DNA of 8,999 bases from Acidimicrobiia bacterium (GTDB lineage: Bacteria; Actinomycetota; Acidimicrobiia; Acidimicrobiales; SZUA-35). The stretch lies in contig JAOUGG010000070.1 of NCBI GenBank assembly GCA_029857855.1, positions 1-8,999 on the forward strand. Reading direction: 5' to 3'. A model generated the notes under the pieces. That model had not been told where the DNA came from, ran no database searches, and worked only from the letters and a program-made list of their open reading frames with translations. Positions 1 to 7,104 of the stretch are shown here, one piece after another (the stretch's first letter is position 1; every line of letters starts with the position of its first letter). Made by a program: the position numbers and the translations under genes.

Positions 1-795
1 GTCATCGGAGGTCGCTCTCGGTGAACGGCACCGACCAGTCGGCGGTGGTGTGGAGGGCGTTGACGAGCACCAGCATGGTATCGGTGGTCAGCGCCCCGTC
101 GCCGAAGAGTTCGGGGATCCGCTCCTTGGTCTCGGCCGCAACCCAGGCGTCGATGGCGGCCGCCGCGGCGTCCGGGTCGTTGGCGAAGTCGATCTGGTTG
201 AGGGTGGCTCCGTAGTGGCGGGCGATGGTGTCGAGGTAGTCCGGTTCGAAGGGGTAGCCGTCCTGGAGGTAGGCGGCGTTCACCAGGCGGATCATCTCCG
301 CCGTTCCCCGGGCGAACTCGTCCGCCTCCTGGCCCGTCAGTTCCTCGGCTATCTCGGCCATCACCTCCGGAGGCAGGTCGATGGCGGTCCGGCTACCGAG
401 TGACTGCTCCAGCGCGTTCATCGAGGCGTGGAAGGCTGCCGGGTCTGCGGGGTCGATACCGAGGACGGCCTGGAGTTCCGCCCGACCGTCATCCACCGCT
501 CCCGGTTCGGTCATGGCCAAGGCCACGGCCAGACTGGCCGGCGAGATCGAGAGGTTTTCGCCGAAGACGCCGCCCGTTCGGTCATGAACCATTCGGCGCC
601 GAAGTCGGTGATCGCCCGGCCGGCATGCATCGGGTCGCCCGCCGGCTCCTCCCGGGCCGCCAACGCCACCGGGACGGCCCCGACGGTCTCGGTCGAGGCG
701 CCTCCTCCGCCGCCGCAGGACGCCAGCACCAGGAGGACCGTCCCGACCAAAGCGACGGCAGCACGATTGGATCCGAACTGATGATCACGGCTCAT
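1..795 (-). pseudogene. Serpin-family lipoprotein, frameshifted and cut by the window edge
   Basis: This is the N-terminal part of a serpin (serine or cysteine protease inhibitor), probably anchored outside the membrane as a lipoprotein. The frame starting at 795 encodes a basic N-terminus, a hydrophobic run and a lipobox (LASC), then a Gly-rich linker and the segment DFGAEWFMTER. Serpin homology continues in another frame, open from 592 to 2, with GENLSISPASLAVALAMTEP (helix B region) and the strand-3A signature LVNALHTTADW...F. The two frames join if one base is missing around 570-590, so either the gene is broken or the assembly has an error. The reactive-centre loop, which sets the target protease, lies beyond the left edge. 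A GGGAG at 799-803 is a ribosome site with a rather short spacer. The family call is firm; whether the gene is intact is not. Confidence 0.82.
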
Positions 796-911
796 ACGCT
801 CCCATCGGCGGATGAGAGCCCGCCGTTACCCGTGTCGATCGCGGGTGGAAACGACCGAGGTTGACCGTTTACGCCCGCGAACGCGCCGGATGAGGTGGAC
901 GAATGCGGCGG

Positions 912-1619
912 CTACTCGTACTCGACACCCATCTCGGTGAGCTGCTCGCGGAGACCGTAGAAGTCGACACTCAATTCACCGGCGGTGAGGCGATCGCGGG
1001 TGGCGGCCTCGGAGTCGAGGCGGGCCAGGGAGCGGCGGAGGGCCCACTCGGCTTCGTCGCGGGGCACGGCGACCACGCCGTCGTCGTCGGCACAGATCAC
1101 GTCGCCAGGGTTGACGATCACGCCACCGATGGTGATCGGCACGTTGACCGACCCGGGGTTCGCCTTGGCCGGGCCCTGGCACGACACGAACCGGCTCCAC
1201 ACCGGGAACCCCATTTCCCGCAGATCGTGGGTGTCTCGCACGCCGGTGTCGATCACGAGGCCCCGAACGCCGTGGACCTGGAGCGACGTGGCCAGCAGGT
1301 CGCCGAACACCCCGTGGGGTGACGGCAGGTTTGGGGTCGTGGTGCCCACGACCAGGATGTCGCCCTCGGTGCAGACCTCGACGGCAGCGTGGATCATGAT
1401 GTTGTCGCCGGGGTGGATGAGCACGGTGACGGCGTTGCCGGCGATGCGGGCGCCGGTCTGGATCGGTCGCAGTTCGGCCCCGAGGTAGCCCCGCTTTCCG
1501 ATCGCCTCGTGGACCGAGGCCGTTCCGATCGGAGCGAGGCCGTCGACCACATCGAGAGGTGTTCGCTCGATGGTGCGGCGAACCACATGGCGCCCCTGGG
1601 CCGTCGGATTCCGTGTCAT
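912..1619 (-). CDS. ligK: 4-carboxy-4-hydroxy-2-oxoadipate aldolase (RraA-like fold)
   Basis: This is the last step of the protocatechuate 4,5-cleavage pathway: metal-dependent retro-aldol cleavage of 4-carboxy-4-hydroxy-2-oxoadipate to pyruvate and oxaloacetate. Enzymes of this family usually also decarboxylate oxaloacetate. The 235-residue product has the usual length (about 230). It shows ATVHEA-like TASVHEA (33-39), AVTVLIHPGDN (63-73), GVFGDLLATS (103-112) and VIDTGVRD (122-129); Arg128 and Asp129 match the conserved substrate- and Mg-binding pair. PVWSRF (139-144) and PGDVICADDDGVVAVP (171-186) follow. An open frame extends upstream to 1973, but that part is out-of-frame ligJ. ATG at 1619 lies ten bases after the ligJ stop and has GGAG with a 5-nt spacer, so the two genes form an operon. 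A general RraA-type protein is the alternative, but close resemblance to LigK/GalC and the ligJ neighbour argue against it. Confidence 0.93.
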   Translation of the reverse strand: MTRNPTAQGRHVVRRTIERTPLDVVDGLAPIGTASVHEAIGKRGYLGAELRPIQTGARIAGNAVTVLIHPGDNIMIHAAVEVCTEGDILVVGTTTPNLPSPHGVFGDLLATSLQVHGVRGLVIDTGVRDTHDLREMGFPVWSRFVSCQGPAKANPGSVNVPITIGGVIVNPGDVICADDDGVVAVPRDEAEWALRRSLARLDSEAATRDRLTAGELSVDFYGLREQLTEMGVEYE

Positions 1620-1624
1620 ACCTG

Positions 1625-1628
1625 CTCC
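1625..1628 (-). promoter_or_regulatory. Ribosome binding site deciding the ligK start
   Basis: GGAG lies in the short gap between the ligJ stop (1630-1632) and the ATG at 1619, with a 5-nt spacer. It supports starting the aldolase at 1619 rather than at the upstream ATG of the longer open frame inside ligJ. Confidence 0.75.
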
Positions 1629-1629
1629 A

Positions 1630-2649
1630 TCATGTTGTTGCTCCGAGGGTTTGGAGGCGGGGGAAGACCCGCCGGGCGTTGTGTTCGAATATCCGGGCTC
1701 GAGCCTCATCTGACAGACCGGCGGCGTTGTCGATGTAGATCTTGGTGTCGTCGTAGTGGTAGCCGGTGTGGGGGTCGATGCCGCGGACGGCGCCGACCAT
1801 CTCGGAGGCGAAGAGGATGTTGTCGGAAGGCACCACGTCGACCAGCAGATCGATACCGGGCTGGTGGTAGACGCAGGTGTCGTACCAGATGTGATCGGCG
1901 AGACCGGCGAAGTCCCAGCCCTGGTCCTCGGCCATACCTTTGAACCGACCCCAGTGGTAGGGCACGGCGCCACCGCCGTGGGGGATGATCCAGCGCAGGT
2001 TGTCGAAGTCGGCCATGAAGCCCGAGGTCAGGGCCTGCATGAAGGCGGTGGTGTCGGCGCCGAGATAGTGGGAGCCGGTGGAGTGGAAGTTGTCGTTGCA
2101 AGCCGCCGAGACGTGGATCATGGCCGGCACGTCGAGTTCACACATCGTTTCCCACAGCGGCCACCAGTAGCGGTCGTACAGGGGCGGGCCGGTCCAGAAC
2201 CCGCCGGTCGGATCGGGGTTGACGTTGCAGCCGATGAACCCCATCTCCTCGACGCAGCGCCGGAGTTCGGCCACCGAATTGTCGAGGCCGGCCCCCGGCG
2301 ACTGGGGCAGCTGGCAGACGGGAGCGAAGTTCTCGGGAAAGAGATCGCACACCCTCCTGATCAGATTGTTCTGGTGCTGCGACCAGAACTTGGAGGTGTG
2401 CTCATTGCCGATGTGGTGGGCCATCCACGAGGCCCGGGGCGAGAAGATCGTGAGATCCGCACCCCGCTCCCGCTGCAGCCGTAACTGGTTCTCCTCGATC
2501 GAGGTGACGATCTCGTCGTCGGTGACCCGCATCGCCCCCAGCTCGCCGACGTGGTCGGGATCGGCGGCCACTGCGGCCTTCTGCGCCTCCCGCCACACAC
2601 CGATACCGGGTGGGGTCGTCGTGTAGTGCCCGTGGCAGTCAATGATCAT
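1630..2649 (-). CDS. ligJ: 4-oxalomesaconate hydratase (amidohydrolase superfamily)
   Basis: LigJ adds water to the isomerised form of 4-oxalomesaconate to give 4-carboxy-4-hydroxy-2-oxoadipate, the substrate of the next gene's aldolase. The 339-residue product closely resembles LigJ along its whole length: IIDCHGHYTT at the start (metal-binding His6 and His8), SPRASWMAHHIG (70-81), LPQSPG (114-119), NPDPTGGFWTGPPLYDR (144-160), MIHVSAACN (His179), IPHGGGAVPYHWGRF (His224), DTCVYHQPGIDLL and LFASEMVGAVRGIDP. Glu283 stands where most amidohydrolases carry an Asp, as in characterised LigJ. The fold is a cytoplasmic TIM barrel with one Zn. The ATG at 2649 fits the conserved MIIDCHGHY start, though its Shine-Dalgarno is weak (GAGACCCG just before). 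It is first gene of the ligJ-ligK pair and diverges from pobA. Confidence 0.96.
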   Translation of the reverse strand: MIIDCHGHYTTTPPGIGVWREAQKAAVAADPDHVGELGAMRVTDDEIVTSIEENQLRLQRERGADLTIFSPRASWMAHHIGNEHTSKFWSQHQNNLIRRVCDLFPENFAPVCQLPQSPGAGLDNSVAELRRCVEEMGFIGCNVNPDPTGGFWTGPPLYDRYWWPLWETMCELDVPAMIHVSAACNDNFHSTGSHYLGADTTAFMQALTSGFMADFDNLRWIIPHGGGAVPYHWGRFKGMAEDQGWDFAGLADHIWYDTCVYHQPGIDLLVDVVPSDNILFASEMVGAVRGIDPHTGYHYDDTKIYIDNAAGLSDEARARIFEHNARRVFPRLQTLGATT

Positions 2650-2657
2650 CGGGTCTC

Positions 2658-2663
2658 ACGATA
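2658..2663 (-). promoter_or_regulatory. Possible -10 element for ligJK
   Basis: On the minus strand TATCGT fits the actinobacterial TANNNT -10 form and would place transcription start about two bases before the ATG, giving a nearly leaderless message. That would fit the absence of a good Shine-Dalgarno before ligJ. No convincing -35 is visible, so the call rests on the hexamer and its position alone. Confidence 0.25.
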
Positions 2664-2706
2664 GACGACTAGCGAGCACGGCCTCCCCCGGCGCGCATCA
2701 TCGGGT

Positions 2707-2712
2707 TAGGTT
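2707..2712 (+). promoter_or_regulatory. Possible -10 element for pobA
   Basis: TAGGTT matches TANNNT and would start transcription near 2719, right at the GGGCCC inverted repeat, leaving a leader of about 35 nt. No recognisable -35 lies at the right distance. The element sits in the 105-bp divergent region between the ligJ and pobA start codons, which must hold the promoters for both directions unless these genes are transcribed from elsewhere. Confidence 0.35.
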
Positions 2713-2718
2713 GGTGTC

Positions 2719-2736
2719 GGGCCCAAAGCCGGGCCC
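2719..2736 (+). repeat. GGGCCC-N6-GGGCCC inverted repeat in the pobA leader
   Basis: Two GGGCCC blocks flank AAAGCC. Each block is self-complementary, so the pair can form a 6-bp stem with a 6-nt loop in RNA, or offer a twofold protein site in DNA. The repeat ends ten bases before the GGAG ribosome site (2746-2749) of pobA. It may be an operator or a leader hairpin; no T-run follows, so it is not a typical terminator. Confidence 0.5.
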
Positions 2737-2754
2737 TTTCAGATCGGAGCGCAC

Positions 2755-3954
2755 GTGCAGACGGAGATCGCCATCATCGGAGCGGGTCCCGCCGGCACCA
2801 CACTCGGGTTGATGTTGCACCATGCCGGCATCGACTGTGTGGTCGTCGAACGGCAGAGCCGTGACTACGTACTGGGACGGATCCGGGCCGGGGTGCTGGA
2901 GTGGACCACGGTCGAGATCCTCGATTCGCTGGGTGTCGGCGAGCGGATGCGGACCGAGGGCCACGTGCACTCCGGCGTCTCGATCGGCTGGCGTGGTCGG
3001 GAGGTCCTGTCGATCGAGCTGCAGGCGCTGAGCGGCAAACCGATGATGGCCTACGGACAGACCGAGGTGCAGACCGATCTGTACAAACGGGCAGACGAGG
3101 TCGGTCTGCAGATCATCTTCGAGGCGTCCGACGTCGAACTCCACGGCCTGACCGGGGACGTCGAGAACGACACCCCGGCCGTGACCTTCATGGCAAACGG
3201 TGACGAGCATCGCATCGACTGCACCGCGGTGGCCGGCTGCGACGGCTATCACGGCGTCAGCAGAGTCACCATTCCGGACGCCGTCAAGACCGAGTACCAG
3301 AAGGCCTACCCCTTCGGATGGCTCGGCATCCTCAGCGAGACACCGCCGCTCCCACAACTGTTGTACGTCAACAACGAGCTTGGGTTCGCGCTGTGCTCGG
3401 AGCGAAATCCGATGCTCAGCCGCTACTACGTGCAGTGCCCACTGACCGACTCGGTCGACGACTGGTCCGACGACCGATTCTGGAGCGAGCTGCTCACCAG
3501 GGTTCCCGCCTCCATCGCCGAGACGATCGTGACCGGGCCGTCGATCGAGAAGTCGATTGCACCGATTCGGAGCTATGTCGTGGAGCCGATGCAGTGGGGC
3601 AACCTCTACCTGGCCGGCGACGCCGCCCACATCGTGCCGCCCACCGGGGCCAAAGGCCTCAACCTGGCCATCGCCGACGTCCGCTATCTCGCCGACGCGT
3701 TCATCGCCCGAGCCGAGGGCGATCACACGAAGCTGGCCCACTATTCGACCACGGCTCTGAGCCGGGTTTGGAACGCCGTGCGCTTCTCCTGGTGGTTGAC
3801 GATGCTCCTCCACCGGTTCCCCGACCAGACCGCGTTCGACCAGCGAGCCCAGGAACAGGACCTCTACTATCTGGCCTCGTCACGGGCTGCGCGAGAGTCG
3901 ATGGCCGAGCAGTATGTCGGCCTGCCCCTCTACCCGGATCTCGCCCGGACCTAA
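2755..3954 (+). CDS. pobA: 4-hydroxybenzoate 3-monooxygenase (FAD, NAD(P)H)
   Basis: PobA hydroxylates 4-hydroxybenzoate at C3 to protocatechuate using FAD, NAD(P)H and O2. The 399-residue product has the usual length (about 394) and all hallmarks: GAGPAG dinucleotide fold (9-14), VLGRIRAGVLE (39-49), the GCDGYHGVSR fingerprint (161-170) and LAGDAAHIVPPTGAKGLN (286-303). Substrate-site residues of the Pseudomonas enzyme are all present: Tyr204, Ser215, Arg217, Tyr225 (for Tyr201, Ser212, Arg214, Tyr222), Pro296 and Tyr387 (for Tyr385). 4-Hydroxybenzoate is therefore the likely substrate. The start is a GTG with GGAG at 2746-2749 and a 5-nt spacer, immediately followed by the conserved TEIAIIGAGP. 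It diverges from ligJ; its stop codon overlaps that of the convergent acyltransferase gene. Its product feeds LigAB, encoded 3.4 kb downstream. Confidence 0.96.
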   Translation: MQTEIAIIGAGPAGTTLGLMLHHAGIDCVVVERQSRDYVLGRIRAGVLEWTTVEILDSLGVGERMRTEGHVHSGVSIGWRGREVLSIELQALSGKPMMAYGQTEVQTDLYKRADEVGLQIIFEASDVELHGLTGDVENDTPAVTFMANGDEHRIDCTAVAGCDGYHGVSRVTIPDAVKTEYQKAYPFGWLGILSETPPLPQLLYVNNELGFALCSERNPMLSRYYVQCPLTDSVDDWSDDRFWSELLTRVPASIAETIVTGPSIEKSIAPIRSYVVEPMQWGNLYLAGDAAHIVPPTGAKGLNLAIADVRYLADAFIARAEGDHTKLAHYSTTALSRVWNAVRFSWWLTMLLHRFPDQTAFDQRAQEQDLYYLASSRAARESMAEQYVGLPLYPDLART

Positions 3955-5963
3955 CCGGCCACCTTCACCAGCAGGTCGGGATGGGCGGCGGCGTACCGGC
4001 GTCCGGTCTCGGTGGCGAACTCGAGGCTCCAGTGGTGTTCGTCGTAGAACATTGGCACGCCGTCCGCGGTTTCGGTCCGGCACTGATCGAGCCTCCGCTC
4101 GGGGCACAGCAACTCGACCCGGTCGATGACCGCATCGCTCATCACCATCCACTCGTCGTACAGGGCCCACCGGGCGGGATCGTCCTCGAAGTAGGCGACG
4201 TTGGCCTCGTCGGCGCACGCCCGGCTGGTGCGGTGCTCGACGATGAGTCGTGAACAGGGGACCGTGGTGTTGATGTAGCCGCCCAGCGTCACGAGCGAGG
4301 AACCGGGATTGGATGCGAGCACGTCTCCGATCAGGTTCTTCAGCAGTTCCTTGTTGGCCGTGTAGGGCTTGTTGGCCGCGTAGAGAACGACGTCGAGGTC
4401 GACCGGCAGCCGGAACAGGCTGTCGAGGCGTTCCTGGCATGCCTCGTCGTCGGACAGCCAGCGATCAACCTCCCGTCTGATGTCGGTGCAGCCATTCGTG
4501 CTGCCGAAGGTGATCAGGTTGACGTCCGGATCGTCGCCGTAGGCGGCGTGAAGGATGTTGTACCCGTCGGGTTCATGGGAGTTGCCGAGGACCAGCACCT
4601 GGGTTGGCCTGGTCCAATCGCAGGCCGGTGCGTCGGTTCGGGCCACGGAGCACGATGCCACGACGGGCTGTAGCCGGGCCCGCATCCCGTCCTCGACCGC
4701 TGAGGGTGTCAGCGCCACCTCGTCGAACCTCCAGAGCCATCCGTCGGAGCTCCAGGCGTGGGCCAGCACCGCCGCCATCGTCAAGGACGCGATGCCGGTC
4801 CGGAGCGCGAAACGACGGGGGGACAACGTCTTCGACTGGGAGGCCGACGACGACTCCCGCGAGTAGAAGCGGCGTTCGACCCCGTAGTGCAGGGCCACGG
4901 TGGCGGTCATCGTCAACGCCGCCAACAGCACCTGATCGGCGAGATCGAGTTCGACACCAAACCGGTACCGGTACAGCGAGATCACCGGCCAGTGGACCAG
5001 ATACAGGGAGTAGGAGACCCGGCCCAGCCACACGGCGGCGGCGTTGCACAGCACCCGACTGCCCATCGGCCCCAACCCGCCGGAGCCGGCAACGACCGCC
5101 GAGCCGGCCAGAAGCATCAGCACCGTGCCCAGCGTCGGCGGGAGTGCGAACCACCCGGGGAACGGCGTCTCCGCGCTGTACAGCAACGCGGAACCCATAA
5201 CGAGGACGAGACCTGCGGCGAGGAGCAGGTCGCGTCGACGACCGCCGTCTCCGATCCCGACAAACCGCTCGACCGGGATCCATGCCACCAGCGCCCCGAT
5301 CGAGAACTGGAAGACGCGGAACGGGAAGAGATAGAAGGCGGCCGACGGGTTCCGGTCGAACACCAGCAACGCCAACACGAACCCGGCAACGGTGACCGCG
5401 GTCAGCGACGCCGGCATCGACACTCGTCGCCGTAGCTTGGCCAGGCCGACGACGGCGGCCGGCCAGAACAGATAGAACTGCTCCTCGACACCCAGCGACC
5501 AGGTGTGCAGGAGCGGTTTGAGGTCGCCGGAGGTGTCCCAGTAGCCTGCCTCGGCGAAGAACACGATGTTCGACACCGACCCGAGCGCGGCCACCGCGGT
5601 GCGGGCGAAGGCCGCCAGGTCGGCGGGCATCAGCACCAGCATCGAGGCCGCAGTCGTTCCCACCACGGTGGCGATCAGGGGCGGTACCAGCCGCCGGATC
5701 CTGCGCAGGTAGAAGTCGCCGAACGAGAACCCCGATCCGTCGACCCGGCGCAGGATGATCGCGGTGATCAGAAAGCCGGAGATGACGAAGAAGATGTCGA
5801 CGCCGATGTAGCCTCCGGCGAGCGCGTCGATTCCCAGGTGGAAGAGCACGACGAGCACGACGGCAATGGCTCGCATGCCGTCGATGTCTGGGCGATAGGA
5901 CAGCGACTGTGGAGGACGGTCGACATCCGGAGCGGCGGGCTGGGACGTCTGAAGTATGGACAA
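3951..5963 (-). CDS. Membrane O-acyltransferase with C-terminal SGNH domain (OafA type)
   Basis: This family O-acylates (usually acetylates) cell-surface polysaccharide, peptidoglycan or glycolipid. The 670-residue product has an acyltransferase-3 membrane domain (about 22-365, roughly ten hydrophobic segments) with RPDIDGMRAIAVVLVVLFH (catalytic His42), FFVISGFLIT (58-67), FYLRRIRRLVP (84-94), HTWSLGVEEQFYLFWP (153-168) and VSYSLYLVHWP. One more membrane segment (about 386-402) leads to an SGNH domain (about 455-665) with the nucleophile motif GNSH (Ser462) and the C-terminal Asp641/His644 pair in DEHHWS. The usual GDSH is GNSH here. Four to six Cys suggest disulfides outside the membrane. 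The start is a TTG directly after an in-frame stop with a poor ribosome site; a TAGGGT hexamer sits just before it, so the exact start is uncertain. The acceptor cannot be told from sequence. Confidence 0.92.
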   Translation of the reverse strand: MSILQTSQPAAPDVDRPPQSLSYRPDIDGMRAIAVVLVVLFHLGIDALAGGYIGVDIFFVISGFLITAIILRRVDGSGFSFGDFYLRRIRRLVPPLIATVVGTTAASMLVLMPADLAAFARTAVAALGSVSNIVFFAEAGYWDTSGDLKPLLHTWSLGVEEQFYLFWPAAVVGLAKLRRRVSMPASLTAVTVAGFVLALLVFDRNPSAAFYLFPFRVFQFSIGALVAWIPVERFVGIGDGGRRRDLLLAAGLVLVMGSALLYSAETPFPGWFALPPTLGTVLMLLAGSAVVAGSGGLGPMGSRVLCNAAAVWLGRVSYSLYLVHWPVISLYRYRFGVELDLADQVLLAALTMTATVALHYGVERRFYSRESSSASQSKTLSPRRFALRTGIASLTMAAVLAHAWSSDGWLWRFDEVALTPSAVEDGMRARLQPVVASCSVARTDAPACDWTRPTQVLVLGNSHEPDGYNILHAAYGDDPDVNLITFGSTNGCTDIRREVDRWLSDDEACQERLDSLFRLPVDLDVVLYAANKPYTANKELLKNLIGDVLASNPGSSLVTLGGYINTTVPCSRLIVEHRTSRACADEANVAYFEDDPARWALYDEWMVMSDAVIDRVELLCPERRLDQCRTETADGVPMFYDEHHWSLEFATETGRRYAAAHPDLLVKVAG

Positions 5964-6032
5964 ACCCTAGCGGTCGACGATTCCCGAGACCACGACCCGG
6001 CCCGGATCGGACGGCTCGATGTGTCCACTGGT

Positions 6033-6140
6033 TCACGCCGTGATGCCGCCGTCGACCACGAACTCCGATCCGGTGCAGTAGGCGCTCTCGTCGGAGGCCA
6101 GGAACAGGGCGAGCTTCGCCACCTCGTCAGCGGGCGCCGC
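6033..6140 (-). pseudogene. Remnant: C-terminal end of a short-chain dehydrogenase/reductase
   Basis: Directly after the PP2C stop codon and in the same frame, 35 codons read [20 protein letters not shown] and then [15 protein letters not shown] before a TGA at 6033-6035. This is the canonical C-terminus of classical SDR enzymes (x-EVAxLxxFLASDxSxYxTGxxxxVDGG). The Rossmann core, the YxxxK active site and any start codon are missing, so it is a 3' fragment and not a gene. An 11-bp direct repeat lies at its upstream edge. It most likely records a deletion or insertion that replaced most of an SDR gene. The 177-bp gap between the PP2C and acyltransferase genes is otherwise featureless. Confidence 0.75.
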
Positions 6141-6162
6141 TCACCCTCGGTGGGCGCCGCTC
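6132..6162. repeat. 11-bp direct repeat at the PP2C / SDR-remnant junction
   Basis: GGGCGCCGCTC occurs at 6132-6142 and again at 6152-6162, starts exactly 20 bp apart. One copy is in the last codons of the PP2C gene and the other covers its stop codon and the first bases of the SDR remnant. Both contain the palindrome GGCGCC. The placement on the junction suggests microhomology at a rearrangement breakpoint or a local duplication. Confidence 0.7.
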
Positions 6163-6998
6163 TCGATCGGCGGGAGACAGAACGCCACGGCGACGGTGAT
6201 GTTGTCGTGGCCGCCCGCCTCGTTGGCCTCGTCGACCAGTGCCCGACACACGTGCTCCGGTGTGTCGCCGTTGCCGAGGATGCGGGCGATGGTCGGGTCG
6301 TCGACCATCGAGGTCAGGCCGTCGGTGCACAGCAGGATCCGGTCGCCGGCGCGCAGTTCGGTTCGGTAGACGTCGGGATGGAAGTTCGACAATCCGTGAC
6401 CGATCGAGCTGATGAGGATTCGGCTGAGCGGCGAATTGGCGGCCTGCTCGGGTGTGAGGATGCCGTCTTCGACGAGGCTTGCGGCCGCAGTCTGGTCGTG
6501 GGTCACCTGCTCCAGGACGTCGTCCCGAAGCAGATAGCACCGGCTGTCACCAACGTTGACGACGTAGAGGCGGGGCCACACGATGTAGGCCATGGTGAGC
6601 GTGGTGCCCATCCCCTCGAACTCCGGATCGGACTCGGCCTGCGCCTCGATTGTGGACTCCACCTCGAGGAGCGCGGCGAGCAACTCCTCCTCCTGATCGT
6701 CGTCGTGGTCGTGGTTCAGGCTGAGGAACCACGGCATGGCGTTGAGCACGTAGCGGGCGACGGCACCGACACCGATCTGGCTGGCCACCAGCGCCCCGGG
6801 CGCTCCACTGATGCCGTCGGCCACGACCAGCAACTGCCCGATCATCCCGCTGTAGAACTGGGTTTCGTCGTCGACGGGAAGGCTCGACCCGTGAATCGTC
6901 ATCGACCGGTTCAAGTCGGCCACGAGGAACTGGTCCTCGTTGGCGCCCCGGACCCGGCCCACATCGGACAGTCCCGCCACCAACGCCCTCGTGATCAT
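6141..6998 (-). CDS. PP2C-type Ser/Thr protein phosphatase
   Basis: This is a metal-dependent (Mn/Mg) protein phosphatase that presumably reverses bacterial Ser/Thr kinase signalling in the cytoplasm. From ATG 6998 it is 285 residues, normal for a stand-alone PP2C catalytic domain, with all core motifs: SDVGRVRGANEDQF (11-24, metal-binding Asp22), VVADGISG (58-65, Asp61), GTTLTMAY (131-138), NVGDSRCYLLRD (148-159), VTHDQT (165-170), LLCTDGLTSMVDD (222-234, Asp226) and GGHDNITVAV (262-271, Asp265). An acidic stretch (HDHDDDQEEE, 96-105) lies in a surface position. No membrane segment or sensor domain is seen. The frame is open up to 7307, but that stretch lacks conserved sequence, and GGAGG at 7007-7011 supports starting at 6998 or the adjacent GTG at 7001. 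No partner kinase is in the window, and there is no evident link to aromatic catabolism. Confidence 0.93.
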   Translation of the reverse strand: MITRALVAGLSDVGRVRGANEDQFLVADLNRSMTIHGSSLPVDDETQFYSGMIGQLLVVADGISGAPGALVASQIGVGAVARYVLNAMPWFLSLNHDHDDDQEEELLAALLEVESTIEAQAESDPEFEGMGTTLTMAYIVWPRLYVVNVGDSRCYLLRDDVLEQVTHDQTAAASLVEDGILTPEQAANSPLSRILISSIGHGLSNFHPDVYRTELRAGDRILLCTDGLTSMVDDPTIARILGNGDTPEHVCRALVDEANEAGGHDNITVAVAFCLPPIESGAHRG

Positions 6999-7006
6999 CA
7001 CGGCCA

Positions 7007-7011
7007 CCTCC
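7007..7011 (-). promoter_or_regulatory. Ribosome binding site deciding the PP2C start
   Basis: GGAGG lies 8 nt before the ATG at 6998 and 5 nt before the in-frame GTG at 7001. It excludes the farther upstream starts of the open frame. A TACGAT hexamer on the minus strand (7030-7025) is a possible -10 about 20 nt upstream of this site; a perfect TTGACA (7069-7064) is too far from it to be its -35. Confidence 0.7.
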
Positions 7012-7104
7012 ACTCCATGCAGGAATCGTAGACCTGGTCGTGCGAGTTCCGACGCGATGGCGGTGTCAACCTTCTGCGGTCTACGTTGGTCAGAAGGGTA
7101 TGGG

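Noticed and set aside
540..600. Programmed ribosomal frameshift in the serpin gene
   Set aside because: The GCGAAAACC run in the signal-peptide frame does not make a proper slippery heptamer, and the frame change must occur upstream of it to keep GGVFGEN.
796..911. Terminator or promoter in the serpin-ligK gap
   Set aside because: I see only imperfect CG-rich inverted repeats without a T-run and no clear -10; nothing firm enough to annotate.
1620..1973. N-terminal extension of the aldolase frame, 118 extra residues
   Set aside because: It lies entirely inside ligJ in another frame, is rich in Pro, Thr and Ser, and shows no homology; ATG 1619 has its own ribosome site.
2698..3813. 371-residue minus-strand open frame
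   Set aside because: Antisense shadow of pobA without recognisable motifs.
4573..6036. 487-residue minus-strand open frame
   Set aside because: Out-of-frame reading of the acyltransferase gene, dominated by Arg, Ala and Gly; the other frame has all family motifs.
6132..6162. GGCGCC pair as a transcription terminator after PP2C
   Set aside because: A stem is possible but the loop is long and no T-run follows on the minus strand.
5505..7031. 508-residue plus-strand open frame
   Set aside because: Antisense shadow of the acyltransferase and PP2C genes; composed mostly of His, Gly, Val, Asp and Arg with no domain.
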